Of a stretch of 58,101 nt of DNA, positions 6,681-14,593 are shown one piece after another. Numbering within the stretch: the first letter of the stretch is position 1; each line of letters starts with the position of its first letter. Both the position numbers and the translations under genes were made by a program. This stretch comes from Candidatus Ryanbacteria bacterium RIFCSPHIGHO2_02_FULL_45_17b (lineage in GTDB: Bacteria; Patescibacteriota; Minisyncoccia; Ryanbacterales; 2-02-FULL-48-12): positions 13,779-71,879 of the forward strand of contig MHNO01000014.1 of assembly GCA_001819815.1 (NCBI GenBank), written 5' to 3'. Under the pieces are notes generated by a model. That model saw only the letters and a list, made by a program, of their open reading frames with translations, was not told the origin of the DNA and ran no database searches.

Positions 6681-7692
6681 ATATCACCTTCTTTTTAGGT
6701 TTTTGTTTTTCTATTTTTACATCAACAAGCGTCTCCGCATATTCTAACGCTTTTTTACCCGTTTCGTCAAGAAGAGCATCTGCCGCGCCTAAAGACGCCA
6801 GAAGGCCTGTTCCACGGCGAATATGAGGGGTTTTTTCCGCAGGCGGAATGCGCATGATCACTGGAAAGAGAGGAAGATTAGGGTTTTTGAGGCGATATTT
6901 TTTTACACTCTCTACAAGGTTCCAGGCATCTTCTTCTATGTCAGCTTGATTGGGGAATGGATAGAGAACTTTTACATCGACGAGAGGGGGAGCGGTGGCG
7001 GGGGTTGATTTAAACTGAAGCGCAAGAATAATTTCTTTTCCTTCGAGAGTTGTGCCAGTGGCAAATCCGTCGATTCCTTCTTGTATGTCACTTTTCACCC
7101 GCGGTTTATGTATGCGCCATCCACGTGTTTCCAGAAGATGAGACGCGGTAACCGCGTGTTCAATTCCGTGTTGTTGTTCACGCGCAAAGTTTGGGTCTGA
7201 GATAATGGGCGAGGAGGCTTTTTCAAACACCCCCCAGAATTTTTGCATAGAGGTATCGATAGTGGGAACAAATCGGTGTTGGAGAATAAGCCGGCTCATT
7301 TCTTGCTGGAATTGTACGGTGTTATATAGGCTCGAAAAAAAATCCTCGTCAGGGACACGTCCTGCATCTCGGTTTTCTTGGAGGATTTTTGAGCGCACAA
7401 TTGCGTTACTGTCAAAAAATACCTGCGTGTTTTTCTTCAGTTGCTTAGTCCCATCTGGAAAAGAACGCAAACGTTCTTCCGAAGATGCTCCCAATTGTTC
7501 GGCAACTCGTTTGCGATAGGTGATATCTGTGCCAAAACCATCTCTATGAACGGTGGGCCGGAAAGAGTCTATAAATTCGGTGTAACGTTCGACACCATCG
7601 GCCAGATTTTTACTATGTTCTTGTTCAGGGGAAAGGAGTCGTGTCTCGCTCACTGAGCCAACTTCCGGTATGTATTCTCTGCCAGGTTTCAT
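6661..7692 (-). CDS. Hypothetical protein, 343 residues
   Basis: Family not recognised. Soluble, with a helical N-terminal half. The middle holds a compact alpha/beta region: a strand-rich stretch GIDGFATGTTLEGKEIILALQFKST (about residues 207-231), with a glutamate before a lysine-containing strand. This recalls, weakly, the core of PD-(D/E)XK nucleases (D...E-x-K replaced by D...QFK). The C terminus is lysine-rich. The start may be the Met at 7692 or six codons earlier at 7710. It is co-transcribed with the 60-residue gene and diverges from the gene at 7749. Confidence 0.6.
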   Translation of the reverse strand: MKPGREYIPEVGSVSETRLLSPEQEHSKNLADGVERYTEFIDSFRPTVHRDGFGTDITYRKRVAEQLGASSEERLRSFPDGTKQLKKNTQVFFDSNAIVRSKILQENRDAGRVPDEDFFSSLYNTVQFQQEMSRLILQHRFVPTIDTSMQKFWGVFEKASSPIISDPNFAREQQHGIEHAVTASHLLETRGWRIHKPRVKSDIQEGIDGFATGTTLEGKEIILALQFKSTPATAPPLVDVKVLYPFPNQADIEEDAWNLVESVKKYRLKNPNLPLFPVIMRIPPAEKTPHIRRGTGLLASLGAADALLDETGKKALEYAETLVDVKIEKQKPKKKVIYVPQGK

Positions 7693-7701
7693 ATAGGAAC
7701 C

Positions 7702-7732
7702 ATACCACATTGGTATACGTTCATGCTACAAT
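7702..7732 (+). promoter_or_regulatory. Divergent control region with palindrome and extended -10
   Basis: An inverted repeat ATACC-N5-GGTAT (7702-7716) overlaps the start of the minus-strand gene, and TG-n-TACAAT (-10 at 7727-7732) precedes the plus-strand gene at 7749. The -35 is poor. The palindrome could be an operator for both genes. Confidence 0.35.
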
Positions 7733-7748
7733 TTTCTTGGAGGTACGT

Positions 7749-7949
7749 ATGAACATGATTCGTAATCGTGCGTGGCGGCGTTACCAAGTTTTGCGCCATA
7801 TGCGTCGCAGATTGAAAGAGGATCGAAATCAGCATTACAATGATCTTCTCTGTCCTTGTTGGGGCAACGCGCGGCGATATCAAAAAGGAGAATCTCGTCT
7901 TACAGTGCAGGAACGGCGGGAGTTTGAAGAGGATGTTCTATCTATATGA
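7749..7949 (+). CDS. Small basic hypothetical protein
   Basis: 66 residues from the ATG at 7749, with TGGAGGT just upstream; earlier in-frame starts lie inside the neighbouring gene. Very rich in Arg (AWRRYQVLRHMRRRLKEDRNQ) in the first half, then CPCW and an acidic end. It could bind nucleic acid. Its own terminator follows at once. No family recognised. Confidence 0.6.
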   Translation: MNMIRNRAWRRYQVLRHMRRRLKEDRNQHYNDLLCPCWGNARRYQKGESRLTVQERREFEEDVLSI

Positions 7950-7952
7950 AGG

Positions 7953-7985
7953 GGGCGGACTGTTGCAAAATAGCCGCCTTTTTGT
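7953..7985 (+). terminator. Intrinsic terminator
   Basis: ggcgg (7954-7958) pairs with ccgcc (7974-7978), followed by a T run. Confidence 0.65.
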
Positions 7986-7999
7986 TATAAGTACAAGAC

Positions 8000-8461
8000 A
8001 TGCAATCAGCCATTATTCAAACACCGGTAAACGTGGAAGAACGTAAAAACCTTGATCTGCGGTCGGGGGATACTATTCGCGTTCATCAGCGCATCAAAGA
8101 AGGAGATAAAACACGCCTCCAAGTGTTTGAGGGGCTTGTAATTGCGCGAAAACACGGCCACGAAGCGGGGGCCACATTTACAGCCCGAAAGATAGTTTCT
8201 GGAGTGGGTGTTGAACGTATTTTTCCGCTCTATTCACCTGTTATTGAAAAAATAGAGATCATGAAACGGTCTAAAACCCGTCGCGCTAAACTGTACTATG
8301 TGCGTGAAAAGGCGGTAAAAGAACTTCGCAAACGTGAGAAACAAATTTCCTTGAAAGGAAAAACTCGCATTGGGTTTGATCCACCCTCTTCTAAAAGTAC
8401 TGAAATTGTGGATGGACAGGAAGAAAAATCAGAGGAGACATCATCGAAGAATGAAACATAA
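8000..8461 (+). CDS. rplS: Large subunit ribosomal protein bL19
   Basis: Sits at the 30S-50S interface near helices of 23S rRNA. The family signature is plain: [20 protein letters not shown], then [34 protein letters not shown], and the basic [10 protein letters not shown]. At 153 residues it is about 38 longer than the usual form; the extra part is a charged, Ser/Glu-rich tail after residue 115. No Shine-Dalgarno sequence precedes the ATG, as for most ribosomal genes here. It is transcribed alone and ends at a hairpin that also carries the tRNA-Leu promoter. Confidence 0.97.
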   Translation: MQSAIIQTPVNVEERKNLDLRSGDTIRVHQRIKEGDKTRLQVFEGLVIARKHGHEAGATFTARKIVSGVGVERIFPLYSPVIEKIEIMKRSKTRRAKLYYVREKAVKELRKREKQISLKGKTRIGFDPPSSKSTEIVDGQEEKSEETSSKNET

Positions 8462-8486
8462 ACCATTGAGAAATTCAGTGGTTTTT
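8461..8486 (+). terminator. rplS terminator
   Basis: aaccattga pairs with tcagtggtt (one T-G wobble), followed by TTTTT. It overlaps the promoter of the next tRNA gene. Confidence 0.7.
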
Positions 8487-8493
8487 GTATAAT
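8466..8493 (+). promoter_or_regulatory. tRNA-Leu promoter
   Basis: TTGAGA at 8466-8471, spacer 16, TATAAT at 8488-8493. The tRNA starts 18 bases further on. Confidence 0.65.
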
Positions 8494-8511
8494 AAAAGTC
8501 ATTCTTAATAT

Positions 8512-8597
8512 GCGCGGGTGGTGAAACGGTATACACGCCAGCTTGAGGGGCTGGTGTCCGCAAGGACGTGGAGGTTCAAATCCTCTCCCGCGCACCA
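8512..8597 (+). tRNA. tRNA-Leu (GAG), CCA encoded
   Basis: Acceptor GCGCGGG/CCCGCGC, discriminator A, encoded CCA. Anticodon stem CCAGC/GCTGG with loop TTGAGGG gives GAG. The long variable arm (tgtccgcaaggacgt) is as expected for class II tRNA-Leu. Confidence 0.96.
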
Positions 8598-8689
8598 AAA
8601 TGGAACTTAGCGGTTTTTTCAAAGCCAGAAGGTGGGACGCGCGAAGCGCGTCCCACTGATTTCCCCCCATTTTTCCAAACGAATTCGGA

Positions 8690-8720
8690 GTCCCGCCTTC
8701 GGCGGGACGGACTTTTTTTT
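8690..8720 (+). terminator. Strong terminator after tRNA-Leu, with a further palindrome
   Basis: gtcccgcc-ttc-ggcgggac followed by ACTTTTTTTT. A second, perfect GC-rich hairpin (gtgggacgcgc/gcgcgtcccac, about 8632-8656) lies between it and the tRNA and has no T run. The rest of 8598-8837 holds only one further short stem (gccaaag/ctttggc near 8740-8757) and no gene. Confidence 0.8.
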
Positions 8721-8837
8721 CGCCAAGAAGCAGGTGCGAGCCAAAGATTTCTTTGGCCCAGACCTTTTTCGCAAAAAGTTGTTGATTGGCGGAAAAAATT
8801 AGAATGAACCGCCTCTGAATTTTCAAAATGTCTATGT

Positions 8838-8911
8838 TGGTCGGGGTGCCGGGAATCGAACCCGGTCTACATGCACCCCATGCATGCGTACTGCCGGTAT
8901 ACTACACCCCG
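8838..8911 (-). tRNA. tRNA-Pro (GGG), CCA encoded
   Basis: Acceptor CGGGGTG/CACCCCG, discriminator A, encoded CCA (8840-8838). Anticodon stem CATGC/GCATG with loop ATGGGGT gives GGG. T arm CCGGGTTCGATTCCCGG. The D stem is GTAT/GTAC, with one T-G wobble. Confidence 0.94.
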
Positions 8912-8940
8912 TATAAAAAATTACTCTGGTAGTCCCAGAG
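8912..8940 (-). terminator. rpmB terminator
   Basis: On the minus strand CTCTGGG-act-ACCAGAG (8940-8924) is followed by a T run (8919-8912), directly after the rpmB stop codon. Confidence 0.7.
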
Positions 8941-8942
8941 TA

Positions 8943-9146
8943 TCATTTTTTTGCGTTGGTTTCGAGATGTTTGTTGCTTTTGAGACATCGGGTGCATATT
9001 TTAATGCGCTTACCGGTTGGCAATGTCGCCCATTGCAGGTTTGGATAATGCCGTTTCCATTGAACGGGGTTATAGTGCGCGCGCAAAAGCGAGCGCTCAC
9101 CGCCCATTCGGGATGTTTTATTGCACGTGGGGCATATTTTTGCCAT
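8943..9146 (-). CDS. rpmB: Large subunit ribosomal protein bL28
   Basis: 67 residues, the usual length. MAKICPTCNKTS at the N terminus and ICTRCLKS near residue 51 give two CxxC pairs, so this is the zinc-binding form. Between them RSLLRAHYNPVQWKRHYPNLQW is typical of the Patescibacteria version. It is a single-gene unit that diverges from the M50 protease gene. Ends in TGA. Confidence 0.95.
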   Translation of the reverse strand: MAKICPTCNKTSRMGGERSLLRAHYNPVQWKRHYPNLQWATLPTGKRIKICTRCLKSNKHLETNAKK

Positions 9147-9199
9147 GAAGAATTTATAGCAGATTTTTATTTTATACGCAACAGTGCTATAAAAGGTGA

Positions 9200-9832
9200 A
9201 TGGATCAGTCTGTCGTCGGTTTTATATTTCAGATAGCCATTTTGGTAATGTCTGTAGTTATTCATGAAGTTTCTCATGGGTTTATGGCGTACGCATTGGG
9301 CGACCCTACCGCAAAATACGCGGGGCGGCTTACCTTAAACCCCATTCCGCATGTAGATCCGTTTGGCTCTATTATTCTTCCGTTTTTACTTTCGTTGCTT
9401 CCGGGAAGTATTATTTTTGGTTGGGCTAAGCCCGTACCCTATAATCCGTACAATCTTCGGAATCAGAAATGGGGTCCGAGTCTTGTGGCGGTGGTAGGAC
9501 CATTCTCAAATCTCTTTGTGGCGCTCTTTTTTGGACTCATAATTAGATTTGGGGGGTTTTTCCCATTTGCGATCCCGGACGCGTTTATTGAAATAACGGT
9601 ATCTGTCGTTCTTTTAAATATTGCGCTTGCGGTGTTTAATTTAGTGCCTATTCCGCCACTTGATGGTTCACAGATATTACTTACTCTGCTTCCCTACCGA
9701 ATGGATCATGTGCGACAATTTTTGGAACAGTATGGATTTATTCTGCTTCTCGTTTTTATTTTCTTTTTTTCCAGCGTGATTTTTCCGATAGTTACTATTT
9801 TGTTCCGATTATTTACAGGAGTTGCTTTATAG
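9200..9832 (+). CDS. Site-2-protease-family membrane metalloprotease (M50)
   Basis: Cleaves substrates within the membrane. The zinc site HEVSH is at residues 22-26 in the first membrane helix, and the third ligand is in NLVPIPPLDG near residue 150. At 210 residues with about five to six hydrophobic segments and no PDZ or CBS domain, it is the minimal soluble-substrate-independent form common in CPR and Gram-positive bacteria. AAGGTGA precedes the ATG. Its substrate is unknown; possible targets are anti-sigma factors or signal peptide remnants. Confidence 0.92.
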   Translation: MDQSVVGFIFQIAILVMSVVIHEVSHGFMAYALGDPTAKYAGRLTLNPIPHVDPFGSIILPFLLSLLPGSIIFGWAKPVPYNPYNLRNQKWGPSLVAVVGPFSNLFVALFFGLIIRFGGFFPFAIPDAFIEITVSVVLLNIALAVFNLVPIPPLDGSQILLTLLPYRMDHVRQFLEQYGFILLLVFIFFFSSVIFPIVTILFRLFTGVAL

Positions 9833-9838
9833 CACAGG

Positions 9839-9996
9839 GTGTATTTCTCTCATCCGATGACCTTTGCAATATAACGTCTTGCGATGACCAAAATATGAAA
9901 AATATTAATAAAGAGCTCAATATGGGGTCATCGCAAGACGTTATGTAATTCTTCTGCAATTCGCGTGGCGGCCATTGGATGAGTATGTGCTTGACG
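9839..9996. repeat. Nested inverted-repeat element, copy 2
   Basis: Outer arms ctcatccgatgacc (9849-9862) and ggccattggatgag (9970-9983); inner arms taacgtcttgcgatgacc (9872-9889) and its exact complement (9926-9943). The 36-nt loop matches the reverse complement of the copy 1 loop at 32 of 36 positions, while the flanking outer part matches copy 1 in direct orientation. The loop palindrome is GAGCTC where copy 1 has GAATTC. It lies between the M50 gene and the rpsL promoter. Confidence 0.85.
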
Positions 9997-10019
9997 TTGC
10001 ACCCTTTGTTTGATAGTTT
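9991..10019 (+). promoter_or_regulatory. str operon promoter
   Basis: TTGACG at 9991-9996, spacer 17, TAGTTT at 10014-10019 with TG before it. The -35 box lies at the outer right edge of repeat copy 2, so the repeat could influence rpsL transcription. Confidence 0.55.
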
Positions 10020-10053
10020 AGACTCTATTATCATTTATCTAGCTTCTAGAGTA

Positions 10054-10464
10054 ATGCCTACTATAAACCAACTTGTGCGTAAACCGCGGAAGATCGTCCG
10101 GGCAAAAGCAAAAACACCGGCGCTCCGGCGCGGTTTAAACACGGTACAAAATCGCACCGTGTATTATCCGTCGCCGTTTAAGCGCGGGGTATGTGTGGCG
10201 GTGCGTACCACTACACCTAAAAAACCAAACTCCGCCCTTCGGAAAATCGCTCGCGTGCGGTTGACGAACGGTATGGAGGTTACGGCGTACATTCCGGGAG
10301 AGGGGCACAATTTGCAGGAGCACTCGGTGGTAGTTATCCGCGGGGGGCGCGTAAAAGACTTGCCGGGGGTGCGCTATCACATTGTGCGCGGTAAGTTGGA
10401 TACTACCGGAGTAGAGGCTCGCAGACAGGGGCGCAGTAAATATGGGGCGAAGCGACCAAAATAG
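10054..10464 (+). CDS. rpsL: Small subunit ribosomal protein uS12
   Basis: Part of the decoding centre. [33 protein letters not shown] and [14 protein letters not shown] are all present. At 136 residues it is about 12 longer than E. coli S12. The extra residues ([15 protein letters not shown], roughly 28-42) sit between the N-terminal tail and KRGVC. The start at 10054 is the conserved MPTINQL; an upstream in-frame ATG lies in the promoter. First gene of the str cluster; no Shine-Dalgarno sequence. Confidence 0.97.
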   Translation: MPTINQLVRKPRKIVRAKAKTPALRRGLNTVQNRTVYYPSPFKRGVCVAVRTTTPKKPNSALRKIARVRLTNGMEVTAYIPGEGHNLQEHSVVVIRGGRVKDLPGVRYHIVRGKLDTTGVEARRQGRSKYGAKRPK

Positions 10465-10509
10465 TAATCACGAACAACGCGAATAAACACGAATAATGCG
10501 AATACTCTT

Positions 10510-10980
10510 ATGAGACGCAAACGAAATATAAAAAGAATAATCAAATCGGACTACAAATGGGAATCTCCGCGGATTGCCAAGTTTATTAATGTGATTATGT
10601 ACGATGGAAAAAAGTCCGTGGCAGAACGCGTAGTGTATGATGCTCTTGAATTGATTGGCAAAAAGGCAAGCGTGGAAAATCCGGTACCCGTGTTTGATCT
10701 TGCGCTTGATAACATCGCGCCCGCGGTGGAAGTGCGTTCCCGCCGAGTCGGAGGCGCTAACTATCAGGTGCCTGTGGAGGTGCGCGGACCTCGACGCATG
10801 ACGCTTACCATGCGCTGGTTGGTGCAGGCGGCGCGCAGTCGCAAGGGAGGTTCCATGGCCGAGCGTTTGGCGGAAGAGTTGATTGCGGCAACAAAAAACG
10901 AAGGTGCGGCGATCAAAAAGAAGTTAGATACGCACCGCATGGCAGAGGCGAATAAGGCATTTGCCCATTTTGCGTGGTAG
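10510..10980 (+). CDS. rpsG: Small subunit ribosomal protein uS7
   Basis: Nucleates assembly of the 16S rRNA 3' domain. 156 residues, the normal length. MRRKRNIKR at the N terminus, [16 protein letters not shown], and [16 protein letters not shown] followed by ALTMRWL-type helices identify it. The 45-base gap after rpsL holds short repeats (cgaataatgcgaat) that recur near 22.5 kb. Ends in TAG. A toxin-antitoxin pair follows 24 bases downstream, before fusA. Confidence 0.97.
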   Translation: MRRKRNIKRIIKSDYKWESPRIAKFINVIMYDGKKSVAERVVYDALELIGKKASVENPVPVFDLALDNIAPAVEVRSRRVGGANYQVPVEVRGPRRMTLTMRWLVQAARSRKGGSMAERLAEELIAATKNEGAAIKKKLDTHRMAEANKAFAHFAW

Positions 10981-11004
10981 TAGATTTGTGGCATAATTAT
11001 TTTC

Positions 11005-11214
11005 ATGGAAACAATTACTATAACAATTCCCAAAAAGATGTTATCGAGTCGTTATGGAACGAGACGGCTAGTTTTGGTTGAACCAAAAGAGCTTACACAA
11101 GAAGCAAGGCGTCACTGGGAGATGGAGGATGCCAAGGAGGCGTCGCGGCTTGCGCGCAGAGAGTGGAAGCAAGGTAAGACAAGACAGATAAAGGATTTGA
11201 AAGAATTGATGTAA
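11005..11214 (+). CDS. Probable antitoxin of a RelE-like pair
   Basis: 69 residues. The N terminus METITITIPKKML and the strand RLVLVEPKEL fit an AbrB-like or short beta-strand DNA-binding antitoxin. The C-terminal half is a charged helix (EARRHWEMEDAKEASRLARRE) suited to wrapping a toxin. The assignment rests on size, layout and the toxin-like gene six bases downstream. It lies between rpsG and fusA on the same strand, so it would be transcribed with ribosomal genes unless it has its own promoter; none is clear. Confidence 0.55.
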   Translation: METITITIPKKMLSSRYGTRRLVLVEPKELTQEARRHWEMEDAKEASRLARREWKQGKTRQIKDLKELM

Positions 11215-11220
11215 CCCGCC

Positions 11221-11499
11221 ATGATGTCTCGTCCTGTTTCTCGCATTGATAGTTCTATGCGGTTTGAAAAAAGTTTCTTTTGGCTCCCAAAGAGAATTCA
11301 ACAGCTTGCGCGAAAGAAAGATAAGATTTTTCGAGAAAACGCATTTCATCCTTCACTTGAGACACATAAGCTTGGAGGTAAACTAAAAAACGATTGGGCG
11401 TACTCGGTGAATCGGGAATATCGAGTACACTTTTATTTTGTAAATGATCACACGGTAGTGTATGTGGATATCGGTATGCATGAGATTTATAGGAAGTAA
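11221..11499 (+). CDS. RelE/ParE-superfamily toxin-like protein
   Basis: 92 residues. The pattern is that of RelE-type mRNA interferases: a basic helical N-terminal region ([23 protein letters not shown]), [25 protein letters not shown] with the central strands, and a terminal [13 protein letters not shown]. The family's catalytic Arg and aromatic residues have plausible counterparts (R in NREYRV, Y near the end). Six bases after the antitoxin-like gene and 26 before fusA. If active it would cut mRNA on the ribosome; DNA gyrase targeting as in ParE cannot be excluded. Confidence 0.7.
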   Translation: MMSRPVSRIDSSMRFEKSFFWLPKRIQQLARKKDKIFRENAFHPSLETHKLGGKLKNDWAYSVNREYRVHFYFVNDHTVVYVDIGMHEIYRK

Positions 11500-11525
11500 A
11501 AAGTTTCGACGTTAAACATAGCGCT

Positions 11526-13622
11526 ATGCCCCGACAATACCCCATAGAACAAACCCGAGATTTCGGGATCATAGCCCACATCGACGCCGGTAAAACAACT
11601 GTTTCCGAGCGTGTGTTGTTTTACACGGGCGTATCCCATAAAATCGGCGAAGTGCATGAAGGAGAGGCGGTTATGGATTGGATGGAACAGGAGCGTGAAC
11701 GCGGCATTACTATTACCGCCGCCGCTACCACCTGTTTTTGGAAACGCACCTACGCGCCCGACGGAGGAGAATATCGTTTTAATATAATTGATACCCCGGG
11801 ACATGTCGATTTTACCGCCGAAGTAGAGCGCTCGCTTCGCGTGCTCGATGGAGGCGTGGTGGTGTTTGACGGCGTGGCGGGCGTGGAGCCGCAATCGGAA
11901 ACCGTATGGCGCCAGGCTGATAAATACAAAGTGCCGCGCATTTGTTTTATCAATAAACTTGATCGCATGGGCGCGAGTTTTGAAAAAAGTTTTGACTCTA
12001 TTCTGCAACGGCTTACGCCAAACGCGGTCGCGGTTACGCTTCCCATAGGCCTTGAATCCGATTTTGCGGGCATCATTGATTTAGTGCGAATGAAGACAAT
12101 CACGTTTGACGGGGAACGGGGTGAGAAAGTGGGCGAGGGTGATATTGCGGAAGATCAGAAAGAGGAAGCGGAGAAGTGGCACGCCGTATTACTCGAAAAA
12201 GTAGCCGAGACGGACGATGCGCTTACCGAGCGTTTTCTTGAAGGAGGGGATATTTCTGAACAGGAATTACGCGCGGCGTTACGCAAAGCAACGCTCGCCT
12301 ATCAACTGGTGCCCGTGTTTTGCGGTTCCGCGCTCAAAAACAAAGGCGTTCAAGTGTTGCTTGATGGCGTGATTGATTATTTGCCGGCTCCTACCGATGT
12401 TCCCGCGGTAAAAGGGCATGATCCAAAAACAGACGCGGAACTTGTGCGGGAAGCAAAAGACGACGCCCCGTTTTCCGCGCTTGCGTTCAAATTACAAACC
12501 GATCCGTATGTAGGTCAGCTCACGTTTTTCCGTGTGTATTCCGGCATGCTCGCGGCGGGCTCGTATGTATTAAACGCGACCAAGGGTGAGAAAGAACGCG
12601 TGGGTCGCATTTTGCGCATGCACGCGAATGATCGCGAGGAAGTAAAAGAAATTTTCGCGGGCGAGATTGGCGCTTTGGTGGGCATGAAGAGCACATTTAC
12701 CGGAGATACGCTCTGTGATCCCGATCACGCGGTTATTTTGGAAAAAATTACTTTCCCTGAACCGGTGGTTGCCATGCGCATTGAACCAAAAACAAAAGCC
12801 GACCAGGAAAAAATGGGGCTTGCATTGAAACGTTTGTCTGATGAAGATCCAACGTTTCGTATTAAGTCCGATCCTGAAACATTAGAAACCATTATCGCGG
12901 GTATGGGCGAATTGCATTTGGAAATTTTGGTAGACCGCATGAAGCGCGAATTTAAGGTGGAAGCAAACGTGGGTCGCCCCCAAGTTGCTTATAAAGAGAC
13001 GATAAAAAAGACAGCCGAGGCAGAAGGAAAATATATTCGTCAATCGGGCGGTCGCGGGCAGTACGGGCATGTGTGGTTGAAAATTGAGCCGTTGGAACGG
13101 GGCGCGGGACTTCAATTTGAAGAAAAAATAAAAGGAGGGGTTATTCCGCGCGAGTATATTCCGGCGGTTGAAAAGGGTGTGCGTGAGGCGGCGGATAAAG
13201 GCGTATACGCGGGTTTTCCGCTTATTGACGCGAAGGTTACCTTGTACGACGGCTCGTATCATGAAGTGGACTCGTCGGAGGGTGCGTTTAAAATTGCCGG
13301 TTCCATGGCGTTTCAAGAAGTGGTAAAACGCGCTTCACCCATTTTACTGGAGCCGATTATGAAAGTGGAAGTAATAACACCCGATAAATTCATGGGGGAT
13401 GTTACCGGAGATATTAATTCCAAGCGCGGACGCATTGAAGAAATGAGCGACCGCATGAACGTAAAAGTTATAGACGCGAAAGTGCCGCTTGCCGAAATGT
13501 TCGGGTATGTAACAAATCTTCGTTCCATGTCCGAAGGCAGGGCAAGTTACACGATGGAGTTTTCCAGTTACGAAGAAATGCCCCAGCATGTGGCAACTCA
13601 GATTGTGGAGGGGCGAAAGTAA
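11526..13622 (+). CDS. fusA: Elongation factor G
   Basis: GTPase that drives translocation. 698 residues, full length. G1 AHIDAGKTT (about 17-25), RGITITAAA switch [17 protein letters not shown] and GSALKNKG are intact. Domain IV ([13 protein letters not shown]) and domain V ([16 protein letters not shown] region) follow. The start [20 protein letters not shown] is the conserved one. No Shine-Dalgarno sequence. It ends at a strong bidirectional terminator, so tuf is transcribed separately. Confidence 0.98.
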   Translation: MPRQYPIEQTRDFGIIAHIDAGKTTVSERVLFYTGVSHKIGEVHEGEAVMDWMEQERERGITITAAATTCFWKRTYAPDGGEYRFNIIDTPGHVDFTAEVERSLRVLDGGVVVFDGVAGVEPQSETVWRQADKYKVPRICFINKLDRMGASFEKSFDSILQRLTPNAVAVTLPIGLESDFAGIIDLVRMKTITFDGERGEKVGEGDIAEDQKEEAEKWHAVLLEKVAETDDALTERFLEGGDISEQELRAALRKATLAYQLVPVFCGSALKNKGVQVLLDGVIDYLPAPTDVPAVKGHDPKTDAELVREAKDDAPFSALAFKLQTDPYVGQLTFFRVYSGMLAAGSYVLNATKGEKERVGRILRMHANDREEVKEIFAGEIGALVGMKSTFTGDTLCDPDHAVILEKITFPEPVVAMRIEPKTKADQEKMGLALKRLSDEDPTFRIKSDPETLETIIAGMGELHLEILVDRMKREFKVEANVGRPQVAYKETIKKTAEAEGKYIRQSGGRGQYGHVWLKIEPLERGAGLQFEEKIKGGVIPREYIPAVEKGVREAADKGVYAGFPLIDAKVTLYDGSYHEVDSSEGAFKIAGSMAFQEVVKRASPILLEPIMKVEVITPDKFMGDVTGDINSKRGRIEEMSDRMNVKVIDAKVPLAEMFGYVTNLRSMSEGRASYTMEFSSYEEMPQHVATQIVEGRK

Positions 13623-13646
13623 ATTTCAAGTTTTTAGTAAAAAAAT

Positions 13647-13704
13647 ACCCGATCTCGCCAACCCATAAGAACAGTTCTTTTGGGAGGCGGGACCGGGTTT
13701 TTGT
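13647..13704. terminator. Bidirectional terminator (fusA and the convergent gene)
   Basis: Long imperfect stem: acccg (13647) with cgggt (13698), ctcgcc with ggcggg, and aagaac with gttctt inside. T runs occur on both strands. Confidence 0.75.
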
Positions 13705-13722
13705 TTGAGGTTAGATAATTTT

Positions 13723-14508
13723 TTACAGGTAACGCTTTGGACCGAGGTAGTTTTCTACCGAAGGGTGATGAACCCAGTCAATGGGAACAAACCCTTGTTG
13801 GCCCGCAAATACGCCGACCATTTTCCCGGTCTCGAGCGAAAGGACGGAGACGGGAATTCCCGGCCAACCGCCTCGGAACCAGTCTTCGGTGTAGAGCACT
13901 GAATAGGGGACGGAAAGACCGGATATGTTCCATTCTACATGGAGTTCGAGAAGTTTTTCTGGTTCATTTACGAAGTACCCGAGCTCGTGGAGCTCCCCCA
14001 ATTTGGTCGGTTCTTCACTCTTGATCTTGATTCCAATTACTTCCCCGTTTAACCTTGTCTCGGATCCATTTGGAATTCCGTTGGGAACATAGTAAGCACT
14101 ATGATCTAGAGCAAATACAAAGACTTCTTCCAGGAATTCACGCTCGAAAACAAGCCTTAGATTTCCACCTTCATCGCGATGTGCCCGACCAGATGGGAAT
14201 GGTTTGAAAAATTTCAGCCGCTCATCGGAAATTGCCAGAAGTTCATTCGCGGTGCGAATGAAACCATTAGTACCACCTAGGTAGAATCCATGAGGCGCGT
14301 CTTTACAAAAAGAACGGCTTTTTTTTGTCGGTACGAGAGCATCTGTAAGGAAAATGAAGTCGTTACCATGCCGAAAATAAACAGCGGTGCCCGGGTCGTC
14401 TTTTGGTGTAGGATTTTCCTTGGCATATTTTTCTAAGAACATTCTGTCCAACAGGGAGAGATATGAAGACTCAAGGTTGCCAACGATGATTCTTTCTGAT
14501 GTGTTCAT
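13723..14508 (-). CDS. Hypothetical protein, possibly a degenerate trypsin-like fold
   Basis: 261 residues. The ATG at 14508 follows AAAGGAGGTG, and a strong promoter lies upstream. No family is certain. The N-terminal part contains GTAVYFRHGNDFIFLTDA, like the first strands of HtrA-type proteases (GSGFxI...LITA), and the C-terminal part has GGWPGIPVSVLSLETGKMVG where proteases have GDSGSPV...GKVVG. The catalytic Ser is absent and no clear His-Asp pair is seen, so an inactive relative is the most that can be proposed. It is an isolated minus-strand gene inserted between fusA and tuf. Confidence 0.6.
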   Translation of the reverse strand: MNTSERIIVGNLESSYLSLLDRMFLEKYAKENPTPKDDPGTAVYFRHGNDFIFLTDALVPTKKSRSFCKDAPHGFYLGGTNGFIRTANELLAISDERLKFFKPFPSGRAHRDEGGNLRLVFEREFLEEVFVFALDHSAYYVPNGIPNGSETRLNGEVIGIKIKSEEPTKLGELHELGYFVNEPEKLLELHVEWNISGLSVPYSVLYTEDWFRGGWPGIPVSVLSLETGKMVGVFAGQQGFVPIDWVHHPSVENYLGPKRYL

Positions 14509-14537
14509 AACACACCTCCTTTCTTGTATTTATTTCA

Positions 14538-14565
14538 TCTATACACACAGGTTGCGACTTGTCAA
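14538..14565 (-). promoter_or_regulatory. Promoter of the 13723-14508 gene
   Basis: On the minus strand TTGACA (14565-14560), spacer 16, TATAGA (14543-14538). The -35 box overlaps that of the opposite promoter. Confidence 0.7.
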
Positions 14566-14587
14566 TTGGTTTGTTGTTTCGTATCCT
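14559..14587 (+). promoter_or_regulatory. Promoter of the 14594 gene, probably leaderless
   Basis: TTGTCA at 14559-14564, spacer 17, TATCCT at 14582-14587. The expected start of transcription falls on the ATG at 14594, and there is no ribosome binding site. Confidence 0.5.
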
Positions 14588-14593
14588 ACAATA

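Noticed and set aside
8296..8826. 176-codon minus-strand frame with GRGFEPPRP
   Set aside because: It is antisense to rplS and tRNA-Leu; the GRGFEPPRP stretch is the well-known false translation of a tRNA 3' half.
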